From: Ketogulonicigenium robustum
GTDB taxonomy: Bacteria; Pseudomonadota; Alphaproteobacteria; Rhodobacterales; Rhodobacteraceae
Direction of reading: 5' to 3'
Length of the DNA stretch: 64,000 bases
Assembly: GCF_002117445.1 (NCBI RefSeq)
Contig: NZ_CP019937.1
Span: 2,388,468 to 2,452,467, forward strand
The translations under genes and the position numbers were made by a program. The notes under the pieces are model-generated. The model was not told the DNA's origin. It searched no databases and saw nothing but the letters and a program-made list of their open reading frames with translations. Below, one piece after another: positions 38,417 through 50,533 of this stretch (position 1 is the stretch's first letter; each line of letters starts with the position of its first letter).

Positions 38417-39328
38417 ATGGCGCGCGGACGCAAGGGTCGCAATATTTCGGGCTGGGTGATCGTCGACAAACCGGCGGGCATCACCTCGACATCGGTCGTC
38501 AACAAGATCCGCTGGGCGTTCGACGCGCAAAAGGCGGGGCATGCGGGCACGCTCGACCCAGATGCGACGGGCCTGCTGGCCGTCGCCTTGGGCGAGGCGA
38601 CGAAAACCATCCCCTACGTGACCGACGCGCTGAAGGCGTATGAATTCACCGTCACCTTCGGTGCGGCCACAACCACCGACGATGCCGCAGGTACAGTGAC
38701 TGCCACCAGCGCGCTGCGCCCCAGCGACGATCAAATCAAAGACGCCCTCGGCGCGTTTCTGGGCGAGATCATGCAGGTGCCGCCCGCCTTTTCCGCCGTG
38801 AAAATCGACGGCGAGCGGGCCTACGACTTGGCCCGCGAGGGGCAAGAGTTCGAAATCGCGGCTCGTCCCCTCTGGGTCGAAGAGCTGATCCTGACCGGCC
38901 GCCCCGATGCCGACCACGCCACGCTGGAAATGGTCTGCGGCAAAGGCGGCTATGTGCGCGCCATTGCGCGCGATCTGGGTGCGGCGCTGGGGTGCTATGG
39001 CCATGTGCGCGAACTGCGCCGCATCTGGTCGGGGGTCTTTGATCTGGACGGTGCCGTCACACTAGAACAGGTCGAGGCGCTGGCCCGCACGGACGCCATT
39101 GACGCCCTGCTGAAACCGCTCGAGGTGGCATTGGCCGACATTCCCGCCGTCACCGCCCCCGAAGCCAGCATCACCCGCCTACGCAACGGCAATGCCGCCA
39201 TGGTCTTCCCCCCCGCTGGGCTGGAATACGGCGACGAGGCATGGGTTAACCACAATGGCCGCGCCTTGGCGATCGGCCAGTATCGCAGCGGCGAATTGCA
39301 CCCCGCGCGGGTGATCGTCGGCGTCTGA
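38417..39328 (+). CDS. truB: tRNA pseudouridine(55) synthase
   Basis: TruB (303 aa) modifies U55 in the T-loop of most tRNAs. The catalytic Asp is in [22 protein letters not shown] (about residue 48). [22 protein letters not shown] and [19 protein letters not shown] are further family blocks. The start ATG 38417 has CAGGGG upstream. An 8-bp inverted repeat lies 19 bases after the stop. Confidence 0.96.
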   Translation: MARGRKGRNISGWVIVDKPAGITSTSVVNKIRWAFDAQKAGHAGTLDPDATGLLAVALGEATKTIPYVTDALKAYEFTVTFGAATTTDDAAGTVTATSALRPSDDQIKDALGAFLGEIMQVPPAFSAVKIDGERAYDLAREGQEFEIAARPLWVEELILTGRPDADHATLEMVCGKGGYVRAIARDLGAALGCYGHVRELRRIWSGVFDLDGAVTLEQVEALARTDAIDALLKPLEVALADIPAVTAPEASITRLRNGNAAMVFPPAGLEYGDEAWVNHNGRALAIGQYRSGELHPARVIVGV

Positions 39329-39346
39329 CCGCATTAACCCTTTTTG

Positions 39347-39376
39347 CGGATCGCGCGTTAGTTTGCGGGCGATCCG
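39347..39376. repeat. 8-bp inverted repeat between truB and the RTX gene
   Basis: CGGATCGC (39347-39354) and GCGATCCG (39369-39376) are perfectly complementary with a 14-base loop. It ends 13 bases before the RTX-gene ATG. No T-run follows, so it is more likely a leader stem or operator than a terminator. Confidence 0.45.
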
Positions 39377-39389
39377 TGCTATCCGGCCC

Positions 39390-40400
39390 ATGGTATCCTT
39401 TATGTTCGGGGGCATGGGGCAGATGTTTGCGGTGTTTGGTTTGATCGGTTTGATGTTCGCAGGCTATGCCCTGTCGCCTATATTGGATATCGCCCGCAGC
39501 GCCCCCCCCGATGACGACGACCCCCAAACCGGCGATGACGACGACACGATGCCCGCCACCGGCGGCAACCTGCTGTTCGATGACGAACCCCCCATCGAGA
39601 CGACCGATCCCGCCCCGCTTGACCCCTTGCAAGGCATTCTGGCTTGGGCCGCCCCCGCCGGCGAGCGGATGGAAGGTGGCGATTTGAACGACTACTTGAT
39701 GGGCAGCGACGCCGACGATGCTCTGCTGGGCGGCGATGGCGACGACACGCTGCAGGGCAATGGCGGCGACGACATTCTGGCGGGCGGCGCGGGGAATGAC
39801 AGCCTTTATGGCGGGATGGGCGACGATGTTCTGCTGGGCGAGGATGGCGACGATCTGCTGCACGGCGGCGAGGGGGACGACTACCTGCACGGCGGCGCGG
39901 GCGATGATGTGCTGCACGGCGGGCCGGGCGACGACATTATCGTCGGCGGCCTCGGCAGCGATACCCTGTTCGGCGGCGCGGGCGATGACGTGCTGGACGG
40001 GCGCGAGCCGACCGGCTTTGCGGCGCGCGATTTCCTCAACGGCGGGGCGGGCGACGACCGTATCTATCTGGGCGCGCTGGACACGGCCCATGGGGGCACG
40101 GGCCGCGACACCTTTGTGCTGGACGGTGCAGATGCTGCCGAGGGCACAGCCGAAGTACAAGATTACTTGGCCGATGACGACATGATCGAGGTGCTTTATT
40201 ATACCGACACCCCCCCTGTACTAAGCACCGAGGCGGGCGAGGGGGGCGTGACCCTGTTCGCCGATGGTACAGCGCTGGCGTTCTTTCGCGATAACGCCGA
40301 CCTGCCGCTGGATCGCATCGTGCTGACCCCCGCCTTGAACGACGTGACCGACCGCACCGGTGCCGACTGGCTGCGGCAATGGCAAAGCCGCAAGGGCTGA
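39390..40400 (+). CDS. Membrane-anchored RTX (hemolysin-type) calcium-binding repeat protein
   Basis: A 336-aa protein. An N-terminal hydrophobic segment (MFAVFGLIGLMFAGYALSPI, about residues 12-31) looks like an uncleaved anchor. It is followed by a very acidic linker (PPDDDDPQTGDDDDTM), then about twelve GGxGxDxxx nonapeptides (residues 95-235), which fold into a calcium-binding beta roll. The C-terminus, with a VQDYLADDDMIEVLYYT block, resembles the cap seen after RTX repeats. Type I secretion genes are absent nearby and the anchor argues against type I export. It separates truB from rpsO in an otherwise conserved block. Start uncertain (ATG 39390 or 39402; neither has a strong ribosome-binding site). 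Function unknown. Confidence 0.8.
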   Translation: MVSFMFGGMGQMFAVFGLIGLMFAGYALSPILDIARSAPPDDDDPQTGDDDDTMPATGGNLLFDDEPPIETTDPAPLDPLQGILAWAAPAGERMEGGDLNDYLMGSDADDALLGGDGDDTLQGNGGDDILAGGAGNDSLYGGMGDDVLLGEDGDDLLHGGEGDDYLHGGAGDDVLHGGPGDDIIVGGLGSDTLFGGAGDDVLDGREPTGFAARDFLNGGAGDDRIYLGALDTAHGGTGRDTFVLDGADAAEGTAEVQDYLADDDMIEVLYYTDTPPVLSTEAGEGGVTLFADGTALAFFRDNADLPLDRIVLTPALNDVTDRTGADWLRQWQSRKG

Positions 40401-40562
40401 TCCATCCGGCGGGATGACGTGGGGTCTCTTGACGCTTTCCTTTTGTGCGGAACTGGGCTATTGGCAGCCATCCGTTTGGCCTTGCGCCACGCGGATTTCG
40501 CGGACCTTGCTGGACGACATCCCGGCCTGGCCCATCCTGTTTTCTGACCTAAGGAGAGACCG

Positions 40563-40832
40563 ATGTCGATTACGCCCGAAGAAAAGACCCGCCTGCTGAA
40601 GGAATTTGCGACCAAAGAAGGCGACACCGGTTCGCCCGAAGTGCAAGTCGCAATCCTGTCGTCGCGCATCGCGACGCTGACGGAACACTTCAAGTTCCAC
40701 AAAAAGGACAACCACGGTCGCCGTGGCCTGCTGAAGATGGTTGCTCAGCGCCGTAAGCTGCTGGACTACGTCAAAGGCAAGGACGAGTCGCGCTACCAGA
40801 GCCTGATCGAGCGTCTGGGTCTGCGTCGCTAA
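40563..40832 (+). CDS. rpsO: 30S ribosomal protein S15
   Basis: S15 (89 aa) binds the 16S central domain early in 30S assembly. [36 protein letters not shown] and the [27 protein letters not shown] block are canonical. AAGGAGAG precedes the ATG by seven bases. A strong hairpin terminator follows. In many bacteria S15 represses its own translation, but no such pseudoknot is obvious here. Confidence 0.99.
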   Translation: MSITPEEKTRLLKEFATKEGDTGSPEVQVAILSSRIATLTEHFKFHKKDNHGRRGLLKMVAQRRKLLDYVKGKDESRYQSLIERLGLRR

Positions 40833-40842
40833 GGACGAAAGC

Positions 40843-40872
40843 AAGGCCGTGCCAGCGATGGCACGGCCTTCA
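40843..40872 (+). terminator. rpsO terminator
   Basis: AAGGCCGTGCC / GGCACGGCCTT is an eleven-base perfect stem with a short AGCGAT loop directly after rpsO. The U-run is short (TTC), so it may partly allow transcription into pnp. Confidence 0.75.
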
Positions 40873-40996
40873 TTGATGAATTGCTGGTACGAGGCAAACG
40901 GGCCGGGCCCGACCCGCCTGCCAAGCAAAAACAAGGGCCAGGGGCATACGGCCCCTACGCAAACGGCCTCGTTCGGGGGCCCGGATAGGAAAACCG

Positions 40997-43138
40997 ATGT
41001 TTAATGAAGTAAAGAAATCCATCCAATGGGGTAACGAAACCCTGACGCTGGAAACGGGCAAAGTCGCTCGCCAAGCGGATGGTTCCGTCATCGCCACACT
41101 GGGTGAAACCAGCGTCATGGCGAACGTGACATTTGCAAAATCGCCCAAGCCCGGTCAGGATTTCTTCCCGCTGACCGTGCACTACCAGGAAAAATACTAC
41201 GCAGCCGGTAAGATTCCGGGGGGCTACTTCAAGCGCGAAGCCCGCCCGACCGAGCGTGAAACGCTGATTTCGCGTCTGATCGACCGCCCCTGCCGCCCGC
41301 TGTTCGTCGAAGGCTTCAAGAACGAAGTTCTAGTCATGGCAACCGTGCTGTCGCACGATCTGGTCAACGACCCCGACATCGTCGCCATGATCGCCGCTTC
41401 GGCTGCGCTGACCATTTCGGGCGTGCCTTTCATGGGCCCGATCGGCGCTGCGCGCGTTGGTTATTCGAACGGCGCCTACACGCTGAACCCCGCCATTGAC
41501 GACCTGCAGGACATCCGCGCGAAGTCCGAGCAACGTCTGGATCTGGTCGTCGCCGGCACCAAAGACGCCGTGATGATGGTCGAATCCGAAGCCTACGAGC
41601 TGTCGGAAGACGAAATGCTGGGCGCCGTCGTGTTCGCACATGAACAGATGCAGCCGGTTATCGACCTGATCGTCGATCTGGCCGAAGCCGCCGCGAAAGA
41701 GCCTTTCGCCTTCCAACCCGCCGACACCTCGGCCCTGTTCGAGGCTGTCAAAGCCATCGGCGGCGACGATATGCGCGCAGCCTTCGCCATCCGTGGCAAG
41801 CAAGAGCGTGTCGCCGCAATCGACGCAGCCGTCGCCAAGATCAAGGCTGGCCTCAGCGAAGAGCAACTGGCAGACGCCGGCCTCGGCGCGGTGATCAAAC
41901 AGCTGGAATCCGACGTGCTGCGCAGCGACATCGTGAAAAACGGCCGCCGCATCGACGGTCGTCGTCTGGACGAAGTGCGCGACATCACCTGCGAAACCGG
42001 CCTGCTGCCGCGTGCGCACGGCTCGGCGCTGTTCACCCGTGGCGAGACCCAAGGTCTGGTCGTCACCACGCTGGGCACCGGCGATGACGAACAGTTCATC
42101 GACGCGCTGCATGGCAACTATAAGCAGAACTTCCTGCTGCACTACAACTTCCCGCCCTATTCGGTCGGCGAAGTGGGCCGCGTCGGCTCGCCCGGTCGCC
42201 GTGAAATCGGCCACGGCAAGCTGGCATGGCGTGCGCTGCAAGCTGTGCTGCCCGCCAACACCGACTTCCCCTACACCATCCGCGTCGTGTCCGAGATCAC
42301 CGAATCGAACGGCTCGTCCTCGATGGCGTCGGTCTGCGGCGGCTCGCTCTCGATGCTGGACGCAGGTGTTCCGCTGAAGGCGCCGGTTGCCGGTGTGGCC
42401 ATGGGCCTCGTGCTGGAAAAAGACGGCTCGTGGGCTGTTCTGACCGACATCCTGGGTGACGAAGACCACCTCGGCGACATGGACTTCAAAGTGGCCGGTA
42501 CCGAAGCAGGTATCACCTCGCTGCAGATGGACATCAAAGTCGCCGGCATCACGCCCGAAATCATGCGCAAGGCGCTGGCACAAGCCCGCACGGGCCGCCT
42601 GCACATCCTGGGCGAAATGGCCAAGTCGCTGACGACCGCGAATGCCTTCTCGGCCCACGCCCCGCGCATCGAAACCATGCAGATCCCGACGGACAAAATC
42701 CGCGAAGTGATCGGCTCGGGCGGCAAGGTCATCCGCGAAATCGTCGAAGTGTCGGGCGCCAAGGTCGACATCAACGACGACGGCACCATCAAGATCGCAT
42801 CGTCGAACGGCGAAGCCATCAAGAAGGCCTACGACATGATCTGGTCGATCGTGGCCGAGCCGGAAATCAACGGCATCTACAAAGGCACCGTCGTCAAGCT
42901 GGTGGACTTTGGGGCGTTCGTGAACTTCTTCGGCAAGCGCGATGGTCTGGTGCACGTCAGCCAAATCGAAAACCGCCGCCTGAACCACCCCTCGGATGTC
43001 CTGAAAGAAGGCCAAGAGGTTTGGGTCAAGCTGCTGGGCTTTGACGATCGCGGCAAGGTTCGCCTGTCGATGAAGATCGTTGACCAAGAGACCGGCCAAG
43101 AGATCGTTAAAGAAGAAGGCGCTGAAGCCAGCGAATAA
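40997..43138 (+). CDS. pnp: Polyribonucleotide nucleotidyltransferase
   Basis: PNPase (713 aa) degrades RNA 3'-5' phosphorolytically and can add tails; it is part of the RNA degradosome. Two RNase PH domains are visible ([62 protein letters not shown] with SSMASVCG as core). A KH domain ([17 protein letters not shown]) and an S1 domain ([28 protein letters not shown]) end the protein. AGGAAAA precedes the ATG. Confidence 0.99.
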   Translation: MFNEVKKSIQWGNETLTLETGKVARQADGSVIATLGETSVMANVTFAKSPKPGQDFFPLTVHYQEKYYAAGKIPGGYFKREARPTERETLISRLIDRPCRPLFVEGFKNEVLVMATVLSHDLVNDPDIVAMIAASAALTISGVPFMGPIGAARVGYSNGAYTLNPAIDDLQDIRAKSEQRLDLVVAGTKDAVMMVESEAYELSEDEMLGAVVFAHEQMQPVIDLIVDLAEAAAKEPFAFQPADTSALFEAVKAIGGDDMRAAFAIRGKQERVAAIDAAVAKIKAGLSEEQLADAGLGAVIKQLESDVLRSDIVKNGRRIDGRRLDEVRDITCETGLLPRAHGSALFTRGETQGLVVTTLGTGDDEQFIDALHGNYKQNFLLHYNFPPYSVGEVGRVGSPGRREIGHGKLAWRALQAVLPANTDFPYTIRVVSEITESNGSSSMASVCGGSLSMLDAGVPLKAPVAGVAMGLVLEKDGSWAVLTDILGDEDHLGDMDFKVAGTEAGITSLQMDIKVAGITPEIMRKALAQARTGRLHILGEMAKSLTTANAFSAHAPRIETMQIPTDKIREVIGSGGKVIREIVEVSGAKVDINDDGTIKIASSNGEAIKKAYDMIWSIVAEPEINGIYKGTVVKLVDFGAFVNFFGKRDGLVHVSQIENRRLNHPSDVLKEGQEVWVKLLGFDDRGKVRLSMKIVDQETGQEIVKEEGAEASE

Positions 43139-43165
43139 GGCTTCAAAGCTTTTATCAAAACCGTG

Positions 43166-43195
43166 GGCCCCGAGCATCGCTCGGGGCCTTTTTTA
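43166..43195 (+). terminator. pnp terminator
   Basis: GGCCCCGAG / CTCGGGGCC closes a five-base loop and is followed by TTTTTT. This is the clearest intrinsic terminator in the window and ends the rbfA-pnp block. Confidence 0.92.
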
Positions 43196-43331
43196 CTGTT
43201 TTGACTTGCCAAAGATTGAAAGCAGGTGGATGGCTGCCTAGTCTTTTGACAAGCGTTAAGGTTTTTGTTCAATGTTTTGCGCTGCAACTGAACGCTTCGG
43301 TTTGTCGTGGCCAATAGGTCGGAGGAAAGTA

Positions 43332-43961
43332 ATGACGACGCGTCGAAAGTTAATTTTTGGGGCCGCTGCCGGTCTGCTGGCGACGCCGACGTTGGCCTTG
43401 GCGCAGGCTGCGCCGCTGCGCCTGTCGATTACGCCCGAACAGATCAGTGACGATCTGCATTTGCCCCCAAACGTCGAGGGGAACTACCAGATCCCCGAGC
43501 GGTATCAGGCGCGGGTTGTTCCCGTGCAGCCTGGGCTGCAACCGGGCAGCTTGCACATCGTGCCGAACAGTTTCCACCTCTACTACGTTCTGCCCGAAAA
43601 TCGCGCGATCCGTTATGGCGTCGCCATCGGCTCCGAAGGGCTGGGCTGGCATGGCACCGCAACCATCCAGCGCAAGGTCGAGTGGCCGTCGTGGCGCCCG
43701 ACGAACGAGATGATCGAGCGTAATCCAGCGGCCTATGAAAAATACCGCGATGGCATGCCGGGTGGTCCGACAAACCCCTTGGGCGCACGCGCGCTATACT
43801 TTTACCAAAACGGGCGTGACACCGCGATCCGCGTGCATGGAACGGTTCAGCCCTCGTCCATCGGGCGGTCGGTTTCGAACGGGTGTTTCCGTATGTACAA
43901 CAGCCACGTGATTGATCTGTATTCGCGCGTACCGGTCGGTACGACCGTTTACGTCTATTAA
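43332..43961 (+). CDS. Periplasmic L,D-transpeptidase (YkuD domain)
   Basis: A 209-aa L,D-transpeptidase that crosslinks peptidoglycan (3-3) or anchors proteins. The N-terminus MTTRRKLIFGAAAGLLATPTLALAQ has twin arginines and a Tat-like or Sec signal. The YkuD core has GSLHIVPNSFHLYYVLPENRAIRYGVAIG, LYFYQNG and the catalytic RVHGT...SIGRSVSNGCFRMYN with His and Cys in the standard order. The start follows GGAGGAAAGTA, a near-perfect ribosome-binding site. It stands alone between pnp and gyrB. Confidence 0.94.
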   Translation: MTTRRKLIFGAAAGLLATPTLALAQAAPLRLSITPEQISDDLHLPPNVEGNYQIPERYQARVVPVQPGLQPGSLHIVPNSFHLYYVLPENRAIRYGVAIGSEGLGWHGTATIQRKVEWPSWRPTNEMIERNPAAYEKYRDGMPGGPTNPLGARALYFYQNGRDTAIRVHGTVQPSSIGRSVSNGCFRMYNSHVIDLYSRVPVGTTVYVY

Positions 43962-43998
43962 GGGCGGAAAACGGGGCGAAAGGGCGGGCCGGACGTGA

Positions 43999-46503
<2,505 letters not shown>

Positions 46504-46509
46504 GGAATA

Positions 46510-46527
46510 GGGGCCCTGCGGGGCCCC
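46510..46527. terminator. Hairpin between gyrB and the AbrB-type gene
   Basis: GGGGCCC / GGGCCCC with a four-base TGCG loop fills the 24-base gap between two convergent stop codons. There is no T-run, so it is a weak intrinsic terminator at best. Confidence 0.5.
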
Positions 46528-47568
46528 TTATCGCAGGCGGTTGCGAAGTAGCGTGAAAATGGGCTGCGCGACCGCAATAATCAGGATGATGCGCAAGATG
46601 TGCATGGTCGAGACATAGGCAACCTCTTCGTTCATCGCCAAGGCCAGCAGGCTCATCTCGGTCACGCCGCCTGCGGCATAGCCAAGGAAAGCCTGCGGTG
46701 AGGGGATGCCTGTCAGCGCGGTCAACGCCAGCGCGAACAAATAGGTGATGCCGATCATCAGTACCGTCACGAAGATGGATGGCACCATCGCGCGCAGCAC
46801 GGCCCGCGCCTGCATCCCCAAAAAGCGCGCCCCGATGGTCGCCCCCATGACAATCTGCGCCATGTTGACCAGTACCGAGGGCGGGGGAACCTGAACCCAT
46901 CCGGCCAAATGCGCCACCGCGCTGATTACCATCGGCCCCATCAGGTCGGCGGCGGGCAGGTGCAGTTTATGGGCGGCAACCTTGCCCAGTACCGCGCATA
47001 TCGCCAGAATGATGTAATCGCGCAGGCCGGGGTCGGATAGCGTCACCCAATTCCCGCGCCCGCCGCCCGTGCTGACGCCATACATCAGGCCAAACACCAC
47101 CGCGATCAGCGACACCGTCAGCATGATACGCGTGGCATGGGCCAGCGCGATCTGCCGCTCGTCCCCGCCTGCGGCGGCGCCCAGCATATACATCTCGTTC
47201 AAGCCGCCGGGCATTGCGCTGAAAAACGCGGTCACCGGGTCCATCCGCAGCACTTTGCGGTAGATCACATACCCCGCCAGCGCCGAGACGCCCAAAACCG
47301 GCACCAGCCCCACCATCGCCAGCACCCAGTCGCCCAGCTGCGAGAACATGTCGCTGTTGACCCGCGACCCCATCATCACGCCGATGATCGGCACCACGAA
47401 CGGACGAATTTTTCCCGGCCCCGCCACGGGCGCACCCGCCAGCGACAGCACGGCCAACGCAAACATCGGCCCCATCATCCACGGCAGGGGCATCCGCACA
47501 CTATAGGCCGCAAAACCCGCCGCTATGGCCACACTCAGGCCAAGGCCAAGGCGGGCCGCGACGTTCAT
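46528..47568 (-). CDS. AbrB-family membrane protein (PF05145 type)
   Basis: A 346-aa integral membrane protein with about ten transmembrane segments in two repeated halves. Repeated motifs PLPWMMGPMFALAVLSL (first half) and ADLMGPMVISAVAHLAG (second half), and twin AFFSAMPGGLNEMYMLG and AFLGYAAGGVTEMSLLA, fit the family misnamed AbrB/ammonia monooxygenase. The substrate is unknown. It is the second gene after trhO on the minus strand, with a four-base ATGA overlap. Confidence 0.85.
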   Translation of the reverse strand: MNVAARLGLGLSVAIAAGFAAYSVRMPLPWMMGPMFALAVLSLAGAPVAGPGKIRPFVVPIIGVMMGSRVNSDMFSQLGDWVLAMVGLVPVLGVSALAGYVIYRKVLRMDPVTAFFSAMPGGLNEMYMLGAAAGGDERQIALAHATRIMLTVSLIAVVFGLMYGVSTGGGRGNWVTLSDPGLRDYIILAICAVLGKVAAHKLHLPAADLMGPMVISAVAHLAGWVQVPPPSVLVNMAQIVMGATIGARFLGMQARAVLRAMVPSIFVTVLMIGITYLFALALTALTGIPSPQAFLGYAAGGVTEMSLLALAMNEEVAYVSTMHILRIILIIAVAQPIFTLLRNRLR

Positions 47569-48500
47569 TCATCCGCCTCGGCGGTGAGGGGGGTGATGTC
47601 CTGGCCCAGATGGTGTTCACCGCGCTTTTTGGCCAGCGCGATCTGCTTTTGCCGTTCGCGGAAGCGGGCCTTGTCGGCATCGCTGCTGGTGGTGATGCAG
47701 TGGCGGCAGCTGACGCCTTCTTCGTAACTGTTCAGGGCGCGATCGGCGGCTGACAGGGGCATGCGGCAGGCATGGCACAGGGTGTGCTCGCCTTCCTCCA
47801 GCCCGTGCTTCAGGGCCACGCGGCCATCGAAGACGAAACATTCGCCCTGCCACATGCTGTCGTCGGCGGGGACATCTTCCAGATATTTCAGAATGCCGCC
47901 CTGCAGGTGGTAGACGTCGCTGACGCCTTCGTTCAGCAGGAAGTTGGTCGACTTCTCGCAGCGGATCCCGCCGGTGCAGAACATGGCGATGCGCTTGCCC
48001 GCAAATTCGTGTTTGTGTTCGGCCCACCATGCGGGGAAATCGCTGAACGCTTTGGTTTGCGGGTCAACGGCCCCTTCGAACGTGCCGATGGCGACCTCGT
48101 AATCGTTGCGGGTGTCGATGACGGCGACATCGGGGGCCGAAATCAGCGCGTTCCAATCGGCAGGGGCAACGTAGTGGCCGGTGCGTGCCAGCGGGTTCAC
48201 ATCGGGCTGGCCCATCGTCACGATTTCCTGCTTCAGCCGCACTTTCATGCGCAGGAAGGGCTGTTCGCTGGCGGTGCTTTCTTTCCAGACCAAATCATCG
48301 CAGCCGGGCAGCGCGCGAATATGCGCAATCAGCGCATCAATCCCCGCACGCGGGCCTGCGACGGTGCCGTTGATCCCCTCGGCGGCCAGCAGCAGCGTGC
48401 CGCAGATGCCGTTTTGGCGGCATACCTCCAGCAGCGGCGCGCGCAGCGCGACGTGGTCTTCGAAACGGGTGAAATGGTAGAGGGCTGCAACAGTGAACAT
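47565..48500 (-). CDS. trhO: tRNA uridine(34) hydroxylase, rhodanese type
   Basis: TrhO/YceA (311 aa) makes 5-hydroxyuridine at tRNA position 34. The N-terminal acylphosphatase-like domain has ALYHFTRFED and CGTLLLAAEGINGTVAG. The rhodanese domain has VIDTRNDYEVAIGTFEGA and the catalytic Cys in MFCTGGIRCEKSTNFLL. The C-terminal zinc-type cysteines are in CHACRMPLS and VSCRHC. Length normal. It overlaps the AbrB-type gene, whose relation to tRNA modification is not evident. Confidence 0.94.
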   Translation of the reverse strand: MFTVAALYHFTRFEDHVALRAPLLEVCRQNGICGTLLLAAEGINGTVAGPRAGIDALIAHIRALPGCDDLVWKESTASEQPFLRMKVRLKQEIVTMGQPDVNPLARTGHYVAPADWNALISAPDVAVIDTRNDYEVAIGTFEGAVDPQTKAFSDFPAWWAEHKHEFAGKRIAMFCTGGIRCEKSTNFLLNEGVSDVYHLQGGILKYLEDVPADDSMWQGECFVFDGRVALKHGLEEGEHTLCHACRMPLSAADRALNSYEEGVSCRHCITTSSDADKARFRERQKQIALAKKRGEHHLGQDITPLTAEADE

Positions 48501-48610
48501 GGCTTGTCATTATGACGGACGCCCTGCGGTGACAAGCGCCTGACCATTGACCATGCGGGAATTCGTCCTTACCGATAGGGCGAAATCTGCCCAAACCGCA
48601 CGAGGGGCCC

Positions 48611-49231
48611 ATGCAGGCGCAAGATACTTTCCCCGCAAACGAGGCGCTGATCGTCATCGACGTCCAGAACGATTTCTGCCCCGGTGGTGCGCTGGCGGTG
48701 GTCGGCGGCGACCAGATCATTCCCGAAATCAACGCGTTGATGCAGCGCTATCAAACCGTCGTGCTGACGCAGGACTGGCATCCGGCGGGGCATTCGTCGT
48801 TCGCGTCCAGTCACGCGGGTCAGGACGCCTATGACGTGATCGACATGCCCTACGGCCCACAGGTGCTGTGGCCCGATCACTGTGTGCAGGGCACCGACGG
48901 CGCTGATTTTCACCCCGACCTGAACGTCGATGGTGCGCATCTGATCGTGCGCAAGGGCTTTCGCCCCACCATCGACAGCTATTCGGCGTTCTTTGAAAAC
49001 GACCACACCACCGTCACCGGCCTTGATGGCTACCTGCGCGCGCGCGGCATCGACCGTGTGACGATTGTGGGCATCGCGACCGATTACTGCGTCAATTATT
49101 CTGCCGTCGACGCGGCAAAGCTGGGGCTGGTGGTCACGGTCGACACCAACCTGTGCCGCGGCATCGATCTGCACGGCTCGCTGGCCGAGGCGCTGGCCGC
49201 GATGACCGCCGCCGGCGTTGTCGTGCGCTAA
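48611..49231 (+). CDS. pncA: Nicotinamidase
   Basis: PncA (206 aa) hydrolyses nicotinamide to nicotinate in NAD salvage. The triad residues lie in IVIDVQNDFCPGGAL (Asp), VRKGFRP (Lys) and IVGIATDYCVNYSA (Cys). The metal site is in TQDWHPAGHSSFASSH. GAGGGG is three to four bases from ATG 48611, which is close. It is followed nine bases later by pncB, the next enzyme of the pathway. Confidence 0.96.
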   Translation: MQAQDTFPANEALIVIDVQNDFCPGGALAVVGGDQIIPEINALMQRYQTVVLTQDWHPAGHSSFASSHAGQDAYDVIDMPYGPQVLWPDHCVQGTDGADFHPDLNVDGAHLIVRKGFRPTIDSYSAFFENDHTTVTGLDGYLRARGIDRVTIVGIATDYCVNYSAVDAAKLGLVVTVDTNLCRGIDLHGSLAEALAAMTAAGVVVR

Positions 49232-49240
49232 GGGGGTTTC

Positions 49241-50533
49241 ATGGTGGATATTGCAACCCGCGTCTGGAACCATAAATGGCGGATCGACCCCATCGTCCGT
49301 TCGCTGATCGACGATGATTTTTACAAGCTGCTGATGTGCCAATCGGTGCGCCGTAACCGGCCCGATGCACAGGTGACGTTCAGCTTGATCAACCGCACCA
49401 AGTCCATCCGCCTTGCCGACATCATCGACGAGGGCGAGCTGCGCGAGCAGTTGGACAACGTCCGCACCCTGTCGCTGACGCGCGGCGAAAGCACGTGGCT
49501 GCGCGGCAACACGTTCTACGGCAAGCGCCAGATGTTCAGCCCCGACTTTATGGAGTGGTTCGAGAAGCTGCGCCTGCCCGCCTACCATCTGGAAAAGCGC
49601 GACGGCCAATACGAGCTGACCTTTGAAGGTAGCTGGCCCGAAGTGATGCTGTGGGAAATCCACGCCCTTACCATCTTGATGGAGCTGCGCTCGCGCGCGG
49701 TGCTGCGCGATATGGGCCGGTTCGAACTGCAAGTGCTTTATGCCCGCGCGATGACCAAGGTCTGGGAAAAGGTCGAACGGCTGCGCAAAGTGCCCGAGAT
49801 CCGCATCGCCGATTTCGGCACCCGCCGCCGTCATTCGTTCCTGTGGCAAGACTGGTGCGTGCAGGCCCTGCAAGAGGGGCTGGGCGCCAGCTTTACCGGC
49901 ACGTCAAACTGCCTGATCGCCAAGAACCGCGACCTCGAGGCGATTGGCACCAACGCGCACGAATTGCCGATGATCTATTCGGCGCTAGCCAACAGCGACG
50001 ACGAACTGGCCGCCGCCCCCTACAAAGTGCAGGCCGACTGGCAAGAGGAGCACGACGGCAACCTGCGCATCATCCTGCCCGACACCTATGGCACCGAAGG
50101 GTTCCTGGCCCGCGCCCCCGAATGGCTGGCCGCGTGGACGGGCATCCGCATCGATTCGGGCGACCCCGCCGAAAAGGCCGAAATGGCCATCCGCTGGTGG
50201 CGCGACCGCGGCGAGGACCCGACAACCAAGCTGGTGATTTTCTCGGACGGGCTCGACGTTGACCAGATGTTGACGCTGCAGCAGCAGTTCTATGGCCGCA
50301 TCAAAGTCAGCTTTGGCTGGGGCACGATGCTGACCAACGACTTCATCGGGCTTGTGCCCGGCGACCGTCTGGCACCCTTCAGTCTGGTGGTTAAGGCCGC
50401 ATCCGTGAACGGTCGCCCCACCGTGAAACTGTCGGACAATCCCGAAAAAGCCATGGGCCCCGCTGATGAGGTCGCGCGGTACAAACGCGTTTTCGGCGTG
50501 GGTGACCAACAGCGCTTTGCGGTGAAAGTCTAA
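49241..50533 (+). CDS. pncB: Nicotinate phosphoribosyltransferase
   Basis: PncB (430 aa) joins nicotinate with PRPP to give nicotinate mononucleotide. Family blocks SLIDDDFYKLLMCQSVRRNRPDAQVTFSLINR, IADFGTRRRHSFLWQDW, FTGTSNCLIAKNRDLEAIGTNAHELPM and IRIDSGDPAEKAE are visible. The start has AGGGGG upstream. Together with pncA it forms a two-gene salvage operon. Its stop shares bases with the convergent arfB stop. Confidence 0.97.
   Translation: MVDIATRVWNHKWRIDPIVRSLIDDDFYKLLMCQSVRRNRPDAQVTFSLINRTKSIRLADIIDEGELREQLDNVRTLSLTRGESTWLRGNTFYGKRQMFSPDFMEWFEKLRLPAYHLEKRDGQYELTFEGSWPEVMLWEIHALTILMELRSRAVLRDMGRFELQVLYARAMTKVWEKVERLRKVPEIRIADFGTRRRHSFLWQDWCVQALQEGLGASFTGTSNCLIAKNRDLEAIGTNAHELPMIYSALANSDDELAAAPYKVQADWQEEHDGNLRIILPDTYGTEGFLARAPEWLAAWTGIRIDSGDPAEKAEMAIRWWRDRGEDPTTKLVIFSDGLDVDQMLTLQQQFYGRIKVSFGWGTMLTNDFIGLVPGDRLAPFSLVVKAASVNGRPTVKLSDNPEKAMGPADEVARYKRVFGVGDQQRFAVKV

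Noticed and set aside
39690..40080. Short tandem repeats resembling a CRISPR or satellite array
   Set aside because: They are 27-base codon repeats of GGxGxD nonapeptides inside an open frame, without unique spacers.
40401..40562. Sigma-70 promoter TTGACG before rpsO
   Set aside because: A -35-like TTGACG is present but no -10 box lies at 16-18 bases; the nearest, CTATTG, is 23-24 bases away.
41330..43177. Long open frame of 615 codons antisense to pnp
   Set aside because: It mirrors pnp in a GC-rich genome, has no family sequence or ribosome-binding site, and the pnp frame is certain.
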